Shown: positions 1 through 8,551 of the stretch, piece by piece
Layout: the number at the start of each line of letters is the position of its first letter
Numbering within the stretch: position 1 is the stretch's first letter
From: an uncultured Romboutsia sp.
Lineage (GTDB): Bacteria > Bacillota > Clostridia > Peptostreptococcales > Peptostreptococcaceae
Direction: 5' to 3'
DNA length: 64,000 nucleotides
Assembly: GCA_937880075.1 (NCBI GenBank)
Contig: CALFLM010000060.1
Coordinates: 1 to 64,000 of the forward strand
Made by a program: the position numbers and the translations under genes
The notes under the pieces: model-generated
The model's input: the letters and a program-made list of their open reading frames with translations, nothing else
Databases searched by the model: none
What the model was told of the DNA's origin: nothing

Positions 1-1
1 T

Positions 2-181
2 TATTATAATTGTGACCAAATAAAGGATATTAGGTCATATGTTATGAATTATGCATCAAAGATAAATAGCATAAACTTAACTGAAGAATTAGAAAATAAA
101 TTAATAAATGAGGTAAGTAATGCTTATATTTACAATTTAGCTATATCTTGTGAATTAGAAGCTAAATTATATTCTAATTAA
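2..181 (+). CDS. C-terminal fragment of an unidentified protein
   Basis: An open frame enters from the left edge and ends at TAA 179-181, giving 59 residues of C-terminus that end in ELEAKLYSN. Codon use is the same AT-rich pattern as the neighbours and a strong terminator follows 57 bp later, so this is the end of a real gene. The pattern LINEVSNAY..N..ISCELE loosely recalls the last helix of heme-oxygenase-like proteins, but this is a weak impression from a short fragment. The function is not assigned; the upstream part lies outside the window. Confidence 0.6.
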   Translation, partial: YYNCDQIKDIRSYVMNYASKINSINLTEELENKLINEVSNAYIYNLAISCELEAKLYSN

Positions 182-238
182 ATTAATTAAATATAATTTA
201 TATATTTTAATAATTCAATATATGATTACCTTTAAATT

Positions 239-280
239 AACAGGCATTGATATTAATATATCAGTGCCTGTTATATTTTT
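239..280 (+). terminator. Rho-independent terminator of the left-edge gene
   Basis: A 15-bp stem with one G-U pair (left arm 239-253, right arm 258-272) is followed by TATATTTTT. It closes the partial gene at the left edge. Confidence 0.85.
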
Positions 281-733
281 ATATGATAATACCTTATAAA
301 GAATTTAATTTATTGATAACCATAAATATATAGTTAAGTTTAAAATTTTTAATAATATATTAATACTTGTATTTTTTAGAGTAGTTTTATAATATTACTT
401 ATGATATATTTTAAAGATATAAAATATCATAAATAATATTTAGTTAATTAACTCGTTGTGCTAGTTGATTATAATTATTGAAAATACTAGAGTTCAACAA
501 ACTATATTTTGATATTTAAAAAAATCTATACAGTAATTGCAATATGTTTAGTAAAATAACTAGCACAACAGATTAATTAAAAGATATATATCTATAAAAA
601 TTCTTAGATACTATGATGAAATTAGACTATTAAAACTAGCATATATAAATAAAGATAATAAATATAGACACTATAGTATATAACAATTTATGAAAATAGT
701 ATCGTAAGATGAAATAAAAAGGAGGAAAATGAA
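281..733. other. Gene-free AT-rich gap upstream of the MATE gene
   Basis: About 450 bp with no convincing ORF or RNA gene. The only structure seen is the long inverted repeat at 455-569. The MATE ribosome binding site (AGGAGG, 721-726) is at its right end. I could not choose a promoter with confidence because TATAAT-like strings are abundant here by composition. Confidence 0.5.
455..569. repeat. Widely spaced inverted repeat upstream of MATE gene
   Basis: GTTGTGCTAGTT (455-466) and AACTAGCACAAC (558-569) are perfect 12-bp inverted copies separated by 91 bp. The match continues imperfectly outwards: TAATTAA-type sequence flanks both arms. There is no ORF between the arms. It could be the ends of a decayed small mobile element or a pair of regulator sites for the exporter gene 165 bp downstream; the sequence alone does not decide. 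Confidence 0.55.
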
Positions 734-2047
734 ATGTTTAAACAGTTTTTAGATTATGCAATACCATCAGCTTTGGCTATGTGTATAGCATCATTGAATA
801 CAATAATAGATGGTGTATTTTTAGGAAATGGAGTCGGAGATGCTGCACTAGGAGCAGTTAATATAGTAATGCCAATTACAATAGTATTTTTTGGACTTGC
901 AACTATGGTATCAGTAGGTGGAGGTGCATTAATATCAAAGCATTTTGGAGCAAATGAAGATGAAAAAGGCATTAGTATATTTAGACAAGTTACATATATG
1001 CTAATATTAATGAGTCTTTGTTTAAGTGCAGTTTGTGTTGTATTTGCAAAACCAATAGTTAAAATAATGGGAGCGACTGAAAATCTACAACCATTGGCAG
1101 CAGAGTATCTAAAATATTATGCAATGTTTTGTTTACCAAGTTTATTAGGAATTGCATTTAATAGCTTTTTAAGAAATGATAATAAGCCAAAGCTTGCAAT
1201 GGTATCTACAATATGTGGAACTATAAGTAATATAATTTTAAATTATATATTCATATTTAAATTAGGATTGGGTATAAAAAGTGCAGCAATAGCCACAGGA
1301 TTTGGTCAAATAGTAACTCTTTTAATAGCCCTTCCTCACTTTATATTAAAAAAAGGAAAATTAAGTTTTGGAAAGCAAAGTTTAGATATGAATACAATAA
1401 AGGAAGTATTTAGAATAGGAGTACCGTCATTTTTTGCAGAGGCAGCTTTTTCAGTAATAATATTTGTTCATAATTTAGTTTTAGTTAATACAATTGGAGA
1501 AATAGGTATATCTACCTATGCAATAATAAACTATATAACTACGAATATATATTTAGTACTTCTAGGAGTTACTCTTGGAGCTCAGCCACTTATAAGTTAT
1601 AATTATGGAGCTAAAGATAGTGAAAAAATGCTAGTATTTTATAAACTTTCAAATAGAATATCAATTGTATTAGGAATAATTTTTGCTTTACTATGTTTTG
1701 TATTTGGAAGAGAAATAATTTCTGTATTTACATCAGATAAAGAGCTTATAAATATATCATATATAGCAGTAAATATAAATAACTTAGCATATTTATTTAT
1801 AGGAAAAAATTTAACTACAACTATGTATTATCAAGCTATAGAGATACCAAGATATTCAAATATGATATGTGCAATGAGATCTATATTAATTTTACCTATA
1901 GTATTAGTTATTATGGCGAAAGCTTTTGGTGAAAATGGAATATGGATTAGTATGGCAATATCAGAGTTTATAATTATATTAATATCAAAAAAAGTATTTA
2001 ATATAAATAAGTGTACAGAAAATGCAGTAGCTAACTTAGCATTATAA
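734..2047 (+). CDS. MATE family multidrug efflux transporter
   Basis: A 437-residue integral membrane protein with about 12 hydrophobic segments and the two-fold repeated MatE domain arrangement (roughly residues 5-165 and 225-385). MATE proteins export cationic drugs and other small molecules using Na+ or H+ gradients across the cytoplasmic membrane. The start follows a good AGGAGG site at 721-726. Family-type stretches include the early VFLGNGVGDAALGAVNI region and GAQPLISYNYGA in the second half. It stands alone: a terminator lies before and after it. Substrate cannot be inferred. The family call is confident, the substrate unknown. Confidence 0.9.
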   Translation: MFKQFLDYAIPSALAMCIASLNTIIDGVFLGNGVGDAALGAVNIVMPITIVFFGLATMVSVGGGALISKHFGANEDEKGISIFRQVTYMLILMSLCLSAVCVVFAKPIVKIMGATENLQPLAAEYLKYYAMFCLPSLLGIAFNSFLRNDNKPKLAMVSTICGTISNIILNYIFIFKLGLGIKSAAIATGFGQIVTLLIALPHFILKKGKLSFGKQSLDMNTIKEVFRIGVPSFFAEAAFSVIIFVHNLVLVNTIGEIGISTYAIINYITTNIYLVLLGVTLGAQPLISYNYGAKDSEKMLVFYKLSNRISIVLGIIFALLCFVFGREIISVFTSDKELINISYIAVNINNLAYLFIGKNLTTTMYYQAIEIPRYSNMICAMRSILILPIVLVIMAKAFGENGIWISMAISEFIIILISKKVFNINKCTENAVANLAL

Positions 2048-2063
2048 TTTCAAATAATTTCAG

Positions 2064-2100
2064 AAAAAACCATGTCATAAAAATGATGTGGTTTTTTGTT
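2064..2100 (+). terminator. Terminator of the MATE gene
   Basis: Hairpin AAAAACCATGTCAT / ATGATGTGGTTTTT with two G-U pairs around an AAAA loop, ending in a T-run. It lies across an upstream in-frame ATG (2083) of the next gene, which argues that the next gene really starts later. Confidence 0.85.
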
Positions 2101-2211
2101 TCAAGAAAAGCAGTTATTATAAAAATAAATTTTTCTTTAATATATATAAATCATATATTTATATTAAAAAAAGTGTATAATCATATAAGATATAAAGATA
2201 AGGAGGGAACT

Positions 2212-3120
2212 ATGAACATTCAAATTAACATACTAAAATTTTTTCAAAGTATAAGAAATCCAATACTAAATGCTTTGTTTTTGATATTAACAATAAGTAC
2301 AGAAACGCCAGTTATAGTTATTTTAATTGCTATTATGTACTGGTGTATAAATAAAAAGTATGGTCAAAAACTTTTATTTACATTGATACCGAACATAGTA
2401 ATAAATACAGGGATAAAAGAGTTTGTAAAAGCACCTAGACCTATAGGAACGGCTGGACTTGAATCTCTTAGAGTGTCGACTGCGACTGGTTATTCTTTTC
2501 CAAGTGGGCATACACAAACTGCTACTACATTTTGGACAAGTTTAATAATTATATTTAAGAAAAAATGGATATATATATTAGGTTCAGTAATGATACTAGG
2601 AGTGGGCGTATCTAGGTTGTATTTAGGTGTTCATTGGCCGATAGATGTCATTGCTGGATGGATATTTGGTATATTGTTTACAGTAATATTTGCAAAAATA
2701 TTTGATATAGTAGATGAAAATAAAAACTATAAATTATTACTTTTAGTATTAATACCATTTATAATTTTTATTTTTATAGTGAAAAGCGAGTCATATATAA
2801 AAATGTTTGGACTTTTAGTAGGATTTGTATTAGGATACATAATTGAAGATAGCTTTATAAAATTTAAGACTATAGATGATTATAAAAAAGAAGTAAACTT
2901 TAGCTCAAAAGTAGATACTAAAGTAGATACTAATAAAGGTTATATAGTTAAAAGTGCATATAGATTTATATTAGGAATATTTACACTTTTAGCAGTATAC
3001 TTAGTATTAAAATATATAATGCCAGAATATGTATTATTTAACTTTATACGATATTTAATAATATCTTTATATGCTGTAGCAGGAGTTCCAGCATTATTTA
3101 AGATTTCAAAATTAGCTTAA
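2212..3120 (+). CDS. PAP2 family membrane phosphatase
   Basis: A 302-residue membrane protein of the PAP2 (phosphatidic acid phosphatase type 2) superfamily. The three catalytic motifs are present: K73..RP77 in KAPRP, PSGH at 96-99 and SRLYLGVHWPIDV with His140. Family members dephosphorylate lipid phosphates or undecaprenyl diphosphate on the outer face of the membrane, so recycling of the wall carrier lipid is possible but not shown. An extended tail of further membrane segments follows the domain (about residues 165-300). I place the start at ATG 2212 behind AAGGAGGGAAC; an upstream in-frame ATG at 2083 lies in the previous gene's terminator and lacks a binding site. Confidence 0.88.
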   Translation: MNIQINILKFFQSIRNPILNALFLILTISTETPVIVILIAIMYWCINKKYGQKLLFTLIPNIVINTGIKEFVKAPRPIGTAGLESLRVSTATGYSFPSGHTQTATTFWTSLIIIFKKKWIYILGSVMILGVGVSRLYLGVHWPIDVIAGWIFGILFTVIFAKIFDIVDENKNYKLLLLVLIPFIIFIFIVKSESYIKMFGLLVGFVLGYIIEDSFIKFKTIDDYKKEVNFSSKVDTKVDTNKGYIVKSAYRFILGIFTLLAVYLVLKYIMPEYVLFNFIRYLIISLYAVAGVPALFKISKLA

Positions 3121-3146
3121 AATAAATATAAACTTGAGGTGACAAT

Positions 3147-4373
3147 TTGAAAAAAGTAGTAGTAATAGGAGCTGGAGCAGCAGGTATGATGGCAGCAGCA
3201 ACTGCAGCAAATAGAGGATTAGATGTAACATTAATAGAGAAAAATCATAGGGTTGGAAGAAAAATATTAATAACAGGAAAAGGTAGATGTAATATAACTA
3301 ATGATTGTGATATAGAAGAGCTAATAGAGAATGTACCTACAAATGGTAAATTTTTATATAGTGCATTTTACACTTTTACAAATACTGATGTTATTGATAT
3401 GTTTAATAAACTAGGTGTAGAAACTAAAACTGAAAGAGGAAAAAGAGTATTTCCTTTAAGTGATAAAGCCAATGACGTTGCTAATGCCCTTGAGAAAATG
3501 GTAAAAAGTCAAAAAGTAAAATTACTTCTTAATACGAAAGTAGATAAAGTGGTATCAAAAGGAGGTAAGGCAGAGAAGGTAATATTAGATAATAAGAAGG
3601 AAATACTATGCGATAGTGTAATAATAGCAACAGGAGGTCTTAGTTATCCATTAACAGGATCAACAGGAGATGGATATAAATTTGCAAAGAATCTTGGCCA
3701 TAGTATAGTAGATACTAAGCCATCATTAGTAGGAATAGAAGTACAAGAATCATTTGTAAAAGAACTTGAAAAATTAGTTCTTAGAAATATTGAAATAGAA
3801 GTTTATAATAGTAAAAATAAAAAAATATATGATGATTTTGGGGAACTTGAGTTTACAAAGTATGGTGTGGATGGACCCGTTATAAAGTCGGCTAGTTGTA
3901 GAATGAAAGATACTACAAAAGAAAACTATAAAATAGTATTAGATTTAAAACCTGCATTAGATGAAGAAAAATTAGATAAAAGGATACAAAGAGATTTCCA
4001 AAAATATATTAATAAAAAGTTTGAAAATTCATTAGATGATTTGTTGCCTAAAAAATTAATTCCTATAATAATAAGATTGAGCGAAATAGATAAGGATACA
4101 GTTGTACATCAAATATCTAGAGAACAGAGAAAGTCTTTAGTTCACTTATTAAAGAATATAACTTTAACTGTAAAAAGATATAGACCTATAGAGGAAGCTA
4201 TAATAACATCTGGTGGCGTTAAAGTAAATGAAATAAATTCTAGTACGATGGAATCAAAATTAATAGAAGGTCTTTTCTTTGCTGGAGAAGTTATAGATGT
4301 AGATGCATATACAGGTGGATTTAATCTTCAAATTGCATTTTCAACAGGATATTTAGCTGGATACTATTGTTAG
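3147..4373 (+). CDS. BaiN/RdsA-family (HI0933-like) FAD-dependent oxidoreductase
   Basis: A 408-residue flavoprotein. The N-terminus carries the Rossmann dinucleotide motif GAGAAGMMAA, followed by GRKILITGKGRCNITN, a signature of the HI0933/YhiN family; near the C-terminus FFAGEVIDVDAYTGGFNLQ gives the second FAD contact. Family members bind FAD and act as soluble oxidoreductases; relatives in gut Clostridia (BaiN) have been linked to bile acid reduction, but most members have unknown substrates, so no substrate is assigned here. The start codon is TTG with a GAGGTGA site 7 bases upstream. It follows the PAP2 gene by 26 bp and may be co-transcribed with it. Confidence 0.87.
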   Translation: MKKVVVIGAGAAGMMAAATAANRGLDVTLIEKNHRVGRKILITGKGRCNITNDCDIEELIENVPTNGKFLYSAFYTFTNTDVIDMFNKLGVETKTERGKRVFPLSDKANDVANALEKMVKSQKVKLLLNTKVDKVVSKGGKAEKVILDNKKEILCDSVIIATGGLSYPLTGSTGDGYKFAKNLGHSIVDTKPSLVGIEVQESFVKELEKLVLRNIEIEVYNSKNKKIYDDFGELEFTKYGVDGPVIKSASCRMKDTTKENYKIVLDLKPALDEEKLDKRIQRDFQKYINKKFENSLDDLLPKKLIPIIIRLSEIDKDTVVHQISREQRKSLVHLLKNITLTVKRYRPIEEAIITSGGVKVNEINSSTMESKLIEGLFFAGEVIDVDAYTGGFNLQIAFSTGYLAGYYC

Positions 4374-4407
4374 AAGAATATTATTGTGTGTAAAAAATTA
4401 CCAAGGA

Positions 4408-4436
4408 TGAAAAGTAGTAAAGTCCATATAATACTA
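4408..4436 (+). promoter_or_regulatory. Candidate forespore (SigG-type) promoter of the SASP gene
   Basis: TGAAAA (4408-4413) and AATACTA (4430-4436), spaced 16 bp, resemble the SigG pattern TGnATA / CATACTA known for SASP genes. An alternative -10 would be CATATAATA at 4425. The match is imperfect and the surrounding DNA is AT-rich; the placement rests mainly on the gene's known regulation. Confidence 0.3.
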
Positions 4437-4474
4437 CCAAGAAACAAAAATATTTAGAAAGAAGGTAATCAACA

Positions 4475-4693
4475 ATGGCAAACAACAATAATAATCAAAA
4501 AGTAGTTCCACAAGCTAAACAAGCTTTAAACCAAATGAAATTAGAAATAGCTAATGAATTAGGTATGAATAACTACCAACAAATGGATAAAGGTAACTTA
4601 ACAGCTAGAGAAAATGGTTATGTAGGTGGATACATGACTAAAAAATTAGTTCAAATGGCTGAACAACAAATGGCTGGAAAGCAACAACAATAA
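4475..4693 (+). CDS. Alpha/beta-type small acid-soluble spore protein
   Basis: A 72-residue protein, the normal length for the family. It shows the conserved core LNQMKLEIANELGM and the second block GNLTARENGYVGGYMTKKLVQMAE, including the germination-protease type site around EIANELG. These proteins coat DNA in the dormant spore, shift it toward an A-like form, protect it from UV and heat, and are degraded at germination for amino acids. A Q/N-rich start and a KQQQ end flank the core. Expression is expected from the forespore sigma factor SigG, whose gene lies at about 49.9 kb. A strong terminator follows directly. Confidence 0.95.
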   Translation: MANNNNNQKVVPQAKQALNQMKLEIANELGMNNYQQMDKGNLTARENGYVGGYMTKKLVQMAEQQMAGKQQQ

Positions 4694-4708
4694 TAATAAA
4701 TTAGTAGA

Positions 4709-4760
4709 AATAGCCTTAGAAATTTATACTTTTATAAATTTCTAAGGCTATTATTATTTT
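4709..4760 (+). terminator. Terminator of the SASP gene
   Basis: A very long perfect stem, about 18 bp (AATAGCCTTAGAAATTTA and its complement), with a short loop, followed by ATTATTTT. Confidence 0.9.
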
Positions 4761-4826
4761 AAATGGTAATAAAATTTTACTTTATGGATAAAATACAAAA
4801 GAATATATAGAGAAGGAGTGGTACAT

Positions 4827-4997
4827 ATGTCTACAGTAAACTTTGAGGAAATAAAAACTAAATTTATAAATGCAGATTTAGATGAAAAAATACGTATTTA
4901 TACAACAACAGAAGGATTATCAGTTGCTGAATTTAGAGAGTTACTTAAATATTATCCAATACAACACTTATCAAAACTAGAAAAAGCATTAGGTTAA
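4827..4997 (+). CDS. Small unknown protein, 56 residues
   Basis: A short ORF with ATG at 4827 behind a strong GAAGGAGTGG site (4812-4820, spacing about 6) and TAA at 4995-4997. The product begins MSTVNFEEIKTKF and ends KLEKALG; it is soluble, rich in K/E/L, and probably helical, with a segment TTTEGLSVAEFRELLKYY that could be a helix-turn-helix-like or small interaction fold. I do not recognise a family. Its own terminator and good ribosome binding site make it a likely real gene. It is convergent with the unknown - strand gene that follows. Confidence 0.7.
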   Translation: MSTVNFEEIKTKFINADLDEKIRIYTTTEGLSVAEFRELLKYYPIQHLSKLEKALG

Positions 4998-5022
4998 TAT
5001 AAAAATATAATATAAATAAATT

Positions 5023-5048
5023 AAAAAGAAGTCATATGACTTCTTTTT
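5023..5048. terminator. Bidirectional terminator between convergent genes
   Basis: AAAAAGAAGTCAT followed by its exact complement forms a perfect 26-bp palindrome with A-tract and T-tract ends, so it can serve the 56-residue gene (+) and the following - strand gene. It overlaps the stop codon of the - strand gene by two bases. Confidence 0.85.
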
Positions 5049-5520
5049 AATTTAAGCTAGACTTATGTACATAATTATATATTCGTTCATTTCCTAAATC
5101 TATAGACTGAGTAGTTATATATTGCATAACACAATCAACATCACAACTATTTAAATATTCAAGAGGAATTGACAAAGTGTAACCACTAGATTCTAGTAAA
5201 TTTTTAAGTTTTAATCTTTGAGATATGATAGTTTTTTCTGGTGTAGATTTTATATTTCTTTTCTTGATAGTTGATAAGTTTTCATTTTGAATATTTATTA
5301 ATTTTTCTATATAAGATGTATAAGATTCCTTAAAATCGTTTTCTGATAAAAGTTTTTGATCTAATATATCATTTATATCTCCATTAGATATGATATTTTC
5401 AACAAATTTATCAGCAGTTAATTTTCCAGTAGTAATTCCTTTTTGATATTTTCTAAGTATTTTTTTCGTATAATTATAAATTTTACTACGAATTTCTAGA
5501 TCTAATTGTTCAATTTGCAT
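5047..5520 (-). CDS. Unknown soluble protein, 157 residues
   Basis: A 157-residue, K/N/I-rich, mostly helical-looking protein without signal peptide or membrane segment. The start ATG has AAAGGAG about 8 bases upstream on the - strand. Two cysteines lie close together in NSCDVDCVM near residue 128, the only cysteines in the protein, which could bind metal or form a disulfide. I do not recognise any family. It is one of the few - strand genes in the window and is flanked by + strand genes, so it is a single-gene unit. Confidence 0.7.
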   Translation of the reverse strand: MQIEQLDLEIRSKIYNYTKKILRKYQKGITTGKLTADKFVENIISNGDINDILDQKLLSENDFKESYTSYIEKLINIQNENLSTIKKRNIKSTPEKTIISQRLKLKNLLESSGYTLSIPLEYLNSCDVDCVMQYITTQSIDLGNERIYNYVHKSSLN

Positions 5521-5634
5521 AATAAGACTCCTTTATTTATAGAGTTATAAAACTTAATATTTTTATTATTGTCAAGTATAAAAAATAATATAATTGTAAA
5601 AATATAAAAATATAAATAATTTGGAGGTTTTACT

Positions 5635-6108
5635 ATGATAAATGGAATAATAAAGCTTTTTTATTCTGAAGTTGTAAAAACTAATATAAAAAAAATGCCA
5701 AATGGAGAGTATTCCTTAAAAGATGAATATAAAGAAATTAAAAATTTAACACTTAAAATAGATAGTTTAGTACTTAAGACGATAAAATTTATGATAGGAA
5801 TAATTACACTTATATTAGCATTTGAAATAAATACTATATTAGGAGTGGGATTATTTTTAATAGAATTTTTATATATAATTTATAAAAAAAACTTAGAGCA
5901 ACGAATTTTAGAGAGTATAAAGCATTTAAAAGATAATGTAGAGATGACAACATTAGATGTATTAACTGATAGAGGGAAGTCAGGTATAAATATACTTATA
6001 ACTCTTTTGATACTTGGGCTTATAACAAATTTTAATTGGTCTATAATGATTAGTTTTATAGTTGTTTTTTTATTTACTATAAAAGATATATATAGTAATA
6101 TTAAATAA
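5635..6108 (+). CDS. Unknown small membrane protein
   Basis: A 157-residue protein with a charged N-terminal part (about residues 1-45), a hydrophobic hairpin (about 47-85), a charged middle segment with KKNLEQRILESIKHLKDNVEMTT, and two close hydrophobic stretches at the C-terminus (about 118-152). It has a good TTTGGAGG site. No family is recognised. It precedes the GAF/phosphatase gene by 26 bp and is probably in its transcription unit, so the membrane protein may work with that signalling protein; this is inference from position only. Confidence 0.75.
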   Translation: MINGIIKLFYSEVVKTNIKKMPNGEYSLKDEYKEIKNLTLKIDSLVLKTIKFMIGIITLILAFEINTILGVGLFLIEFLYIIYKKNLEQRILESIKHLKDNVEMTTLDVLTDRGKSGINILITLLILGLITNFNWSIMISFIVVFLFTIKDIYSNIK

Positions 6109-6134
6109 ATGACGAAATAAGGGGGAGGGCTAGT

Positions 6135-7907
6135 ATGTTTAATAATAACAATACAGAAAATTATAAAATGAAAAACTTAGTTGATATATCAGCTATGGTA
6201 ACTCAATCATTAAATTTCTTTGATATAAAGGATAAAATAATAGAAAAAATGCTTGAGGTAGTTCATCCCACTAAGGCATGTGTAAATTTATTTTATAGAA
6301 ATAACTATGAATATGCTTATCTAGTATGTTCTGAGACTTTAAATAAAATACCAAATTTATTTGATATAAAAACTCCAAGAGGGGTTAAGGTAGATTTTAA
6401 TGAATATCCTAAATATATACATGAAGCTGTAGCAAAAAAGGAAATAGTGTATATAGAAAATATATTTGAAGATGAAAGAGCAATAGATGAAAGAGAATTA
6501 GCCAAAATAGAGGGATATGTTGGAAGAATTGTTTTTCCTCTTGTTGTTAATTATAATGTAGTAGGTTTTATGACTTGTTTTTTAACTAAAGAAGATAAAA
6601 TAAATGAATACGATATAGATTTTATATCATCTGTATCATCTCTTATAAGTTTATCTATAGATATAACAATGAAAAATAATAACACTCATATGTTAGTTCA
6701 TAAATTAAGAGGTGCTATTAGCTCCATAAATGAAGCAATAAAAAAACTCTATTTTAATAATAATATAAATGAGTTTTTAGACCATTTAAGTAAACAAGCC
6801 TGCCATATAACACACAGTAAGGAAGCTATAATAATAACGGAAAAAGTAGAGAATAAAAATAAGATGTTTAGCTTCTATAGTGTAGAAGGCAAAAAGCAAA
6901 CTAATATATATCCTATAATAGGAAAAATTCTATCTCAAGATTCTATAGGAGAGTATTGTAATGAAAATAAATTAAATTATAAGGAAATAAATAACTATAT
7001 ATACTATAAGATTAAAGATAAAGATAGTAAATCGGTTATTGGTTATATAGTATGTGCAAATAGCCCTACTTATACAGAAGATGATTTAAATATATTAAGT
7101 ATATTTGCAAAACAGCTTTCGGTAGCACTTAAACTATATGAATATAATTTAGTGGAAATTAAACATAAGATTCTTGAAAATGAACTAGATATATTAAATA
7201 AGCAGCAAAAACTAATAATGAATGAAAGTAAAATAAAATATAATATAGACAATGAGTTAAATTTCTACCATAAACCAGCCAAAGTAGTAGGTGGGGATTT
7301 TTATCATGCAATAAAAGTTAGTGATGAGAAAATAGTATATATACTAGCTGATGTAATGGGGCATGGTATAGTATCAAATTATGCAGTAGCTATTATAAAA
7401 GGTGCATTTAAAGTATTATCTAGAACTTGTAATTCCCCTGGAGAAATAATGACTAACTTAAATGATATGCTTTATGATGAATTTGATAAAATGGGGATAT
7501 TCACAACTTGCTTAGTAAGTATGATAGATACAAAAGAAAACACAATAACAATATCAAATGCAGGCCACTATAGTCCTATCGTAATAAAAAAAGATAGCTC
7601 TATAAAAATAGATTTAAATTGTAAAAAAGGAATACCTATAGGGGTTATAGAAGATGCAATCTATGAAAATAATGTATTAAGTTTAGATGAATGTAGTATG
7701 ATTTGCATGTACACTGATGGGGTATTAGAAATAAAAAATAAATCAAAAGAAGAATATGGAATATCTAGATTAGAAAGTTTTATAAAAAATAATTATACAA
7801 ATAATCAAGAAGTAATTATAGAAAATCTTAAGAATGAGCTTAAAGAATTCTCTAATAAGGATAACTATGATGATGATATATTAATAGTTATGCTAAAGAA
7901 TAATTAA
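6135..7907 (+). CDS. GAF-domain PP2C (SpoIIE-type) serine phosphatase
   Basis: A 590-residue cytoplasmic signalling protein. Residues about 20-175 look like a GAF domain, about 195-345 a second, more diverged GAF-like domain, then a short coiled linker, then a PPM/SpoIIE-type phosphatase domain (about 390-590). Metal-binding motifs are visible: VVGGDFYHA, ILADVMGHGI, ISNAGHYSP, CMYTDGVLE and NYDDDILIVML. Such proteins (RsbU/RsbP type) usually dephosphorylate anti-anti-sigma proteins or other phosphoserine targets after sensing a ligand. It is not SpoIIE itself, since it lacks the ten-helix membrane part. No anti-sigma or STAS partner gene is adjacent. The gene follows an AAGGGGGAGG site. Confidence 0.88.
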   Translation: MFNNNNTENYKMKNLVDISAMVTQSLNFFDIKDKIIEKMLEVVHPTKACVNLFYRNNYEYAYLVCSETLNKIPNLFDIKTPRGVKVDFNEYPKYIHEAVAKKEIVYIENIFEDERAIDERELAKIEGYVGRIVFPLVVNYNVVGFMTCFLTKEDKINEYDIDFISSVSSLISLSIDITMKNNNTHMLVHKLRGAISSINEAIKKLYFNNNINEFLDHLSKQACHITHSKEAIIITEKVENKNKMFSFYSVEGKKQTNIYPIIGKILSQDSIGEYCNENKLNYKEINNYIYYKIKDKDSKSVIGYIVCANSPTYTEDDLNILSIFAKQLSVALKLYEYNLVEIKHKILENELDILNKQQKLIMNESKIKYNIDNELNFYHKPAKVVGGDFYHAIKVSDEKIVYILADVMGHGIVSNYAVAIIKGAFKVLSRTCNSPGEIMTNLNDMLYDEFDKMGIFTTCLVSMIDTKENTITISNAGHYSPIVIKKDSSIKIDLNCKKGIPIGVIEDAIYENNVLSLDECSMICMYTDGVLEIKNKSKEEYGISRLESFIKNNYTNNQEVIIENLKNELKEFSNKDNYDDDILIVMLKNN

Positions 7908-7918
7908 GGGGGGATAAT

Positions 7919-8512
7919 ATGGATACAGATATTTTAATAATAAATGGAAGCCCTAGAAAAAATAAAAATTGCTTTAAAATTTCTGAAGAAATAATAAATA
8001 CATTGAATAAAAATAATATTTCAAATAAAATATTTAATATTTATGATATGAATATAGAATATTGTACAGCATGCGGTTTTTGTGAAAAAACTGGATTTTG
8101 TAAATTTAAAGATGATATGACTCCAATGTATAAAATGTTTGATAAGGCTAAAGGAGTTATAGTTATAAGTCCTGTAAATTTTGATTGTATAACTGCAAAA
8201 TTAAAAACACTAGTAGATAGAACACAGGCAATTTATGCAAGTAAATATATATTAAAAAAGCCTTCAATAGATAGAAATAAAAAACGTATAGGGATGTACA
8301 TTGCTGTAGGTGGATCTACCCCTTATAAAACACAATTTATGGGGGGGCAAATAGTAATGGATTTTTTCTTTAAAAGTGTAAATAATAAATTAAAATATAA
8401 TATATATCTAAATAATACAGATAAGTTAGAATATGAAGAAAATACATCATTTAAAGAAATACTAAAAGAAAACTTAAATAACTATATAGTGGATATAAAA
8501 GAGCTTGATTAA
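7919..8512 (+). CDS. Flavodoxin-fold NAD(P)H-dependent FMN reductase-like protein
   Basis: A 197-residue flavodoxin-fold protein. It begins ILIINGSPRKNKN, the phosphate loop of the NADPH-dependent FMN reductase family, and has CTACGFCEKTGFCKFKDDM near residue 44, the cysteine-rich region typical of iron-sulfur flavoprotein relatives, then VISPVNFDCITAKLKTLVDR. Four cysteines within 17 residues could hold a cluster or only be structural. It probably binds FMN and transfers electrons; the substrate is unknown. It lies 11 bp after the phosphatase gene, so both are probably on one transcript, closed by the terminator over its stop codon. Confidence 0.85.
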   Translation: MDTDILIINGSPRKNKNCFKISEEIINTLNKNNISNKIFNIYDMNIEYCTACGFCEKTGFCKFKDDMTPMYKMFDKAKGVIVISPVNFDCITAKLKTLVDRTQAIYASKYILKKPSIDRNKKRIGMYIAVGGSTPYKTQFMGGQIVMDFFFKSVNNKLKYNIYLNNTDKLEYEENTSFKEILKENLNNYIVDIKELD

Positions 8513-8525
8513 ACAAGCTCTTTTT
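8497..8525 (+). terminator. Terminator between FMN-reductase-like gene and aroC
   Basis: Stem AAGAGCTTG / CAAGCTCTT with a 6-base loop and five T. The stop codon of the upstream gene lies in the loop. Only 26 bp separate it from aroC, too little for a separate promoter after the hairpin. Confidence 0.8.
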
Positions 8526-8551
8526 GAGCAGAAAAAATAAAGGAGGAAATT

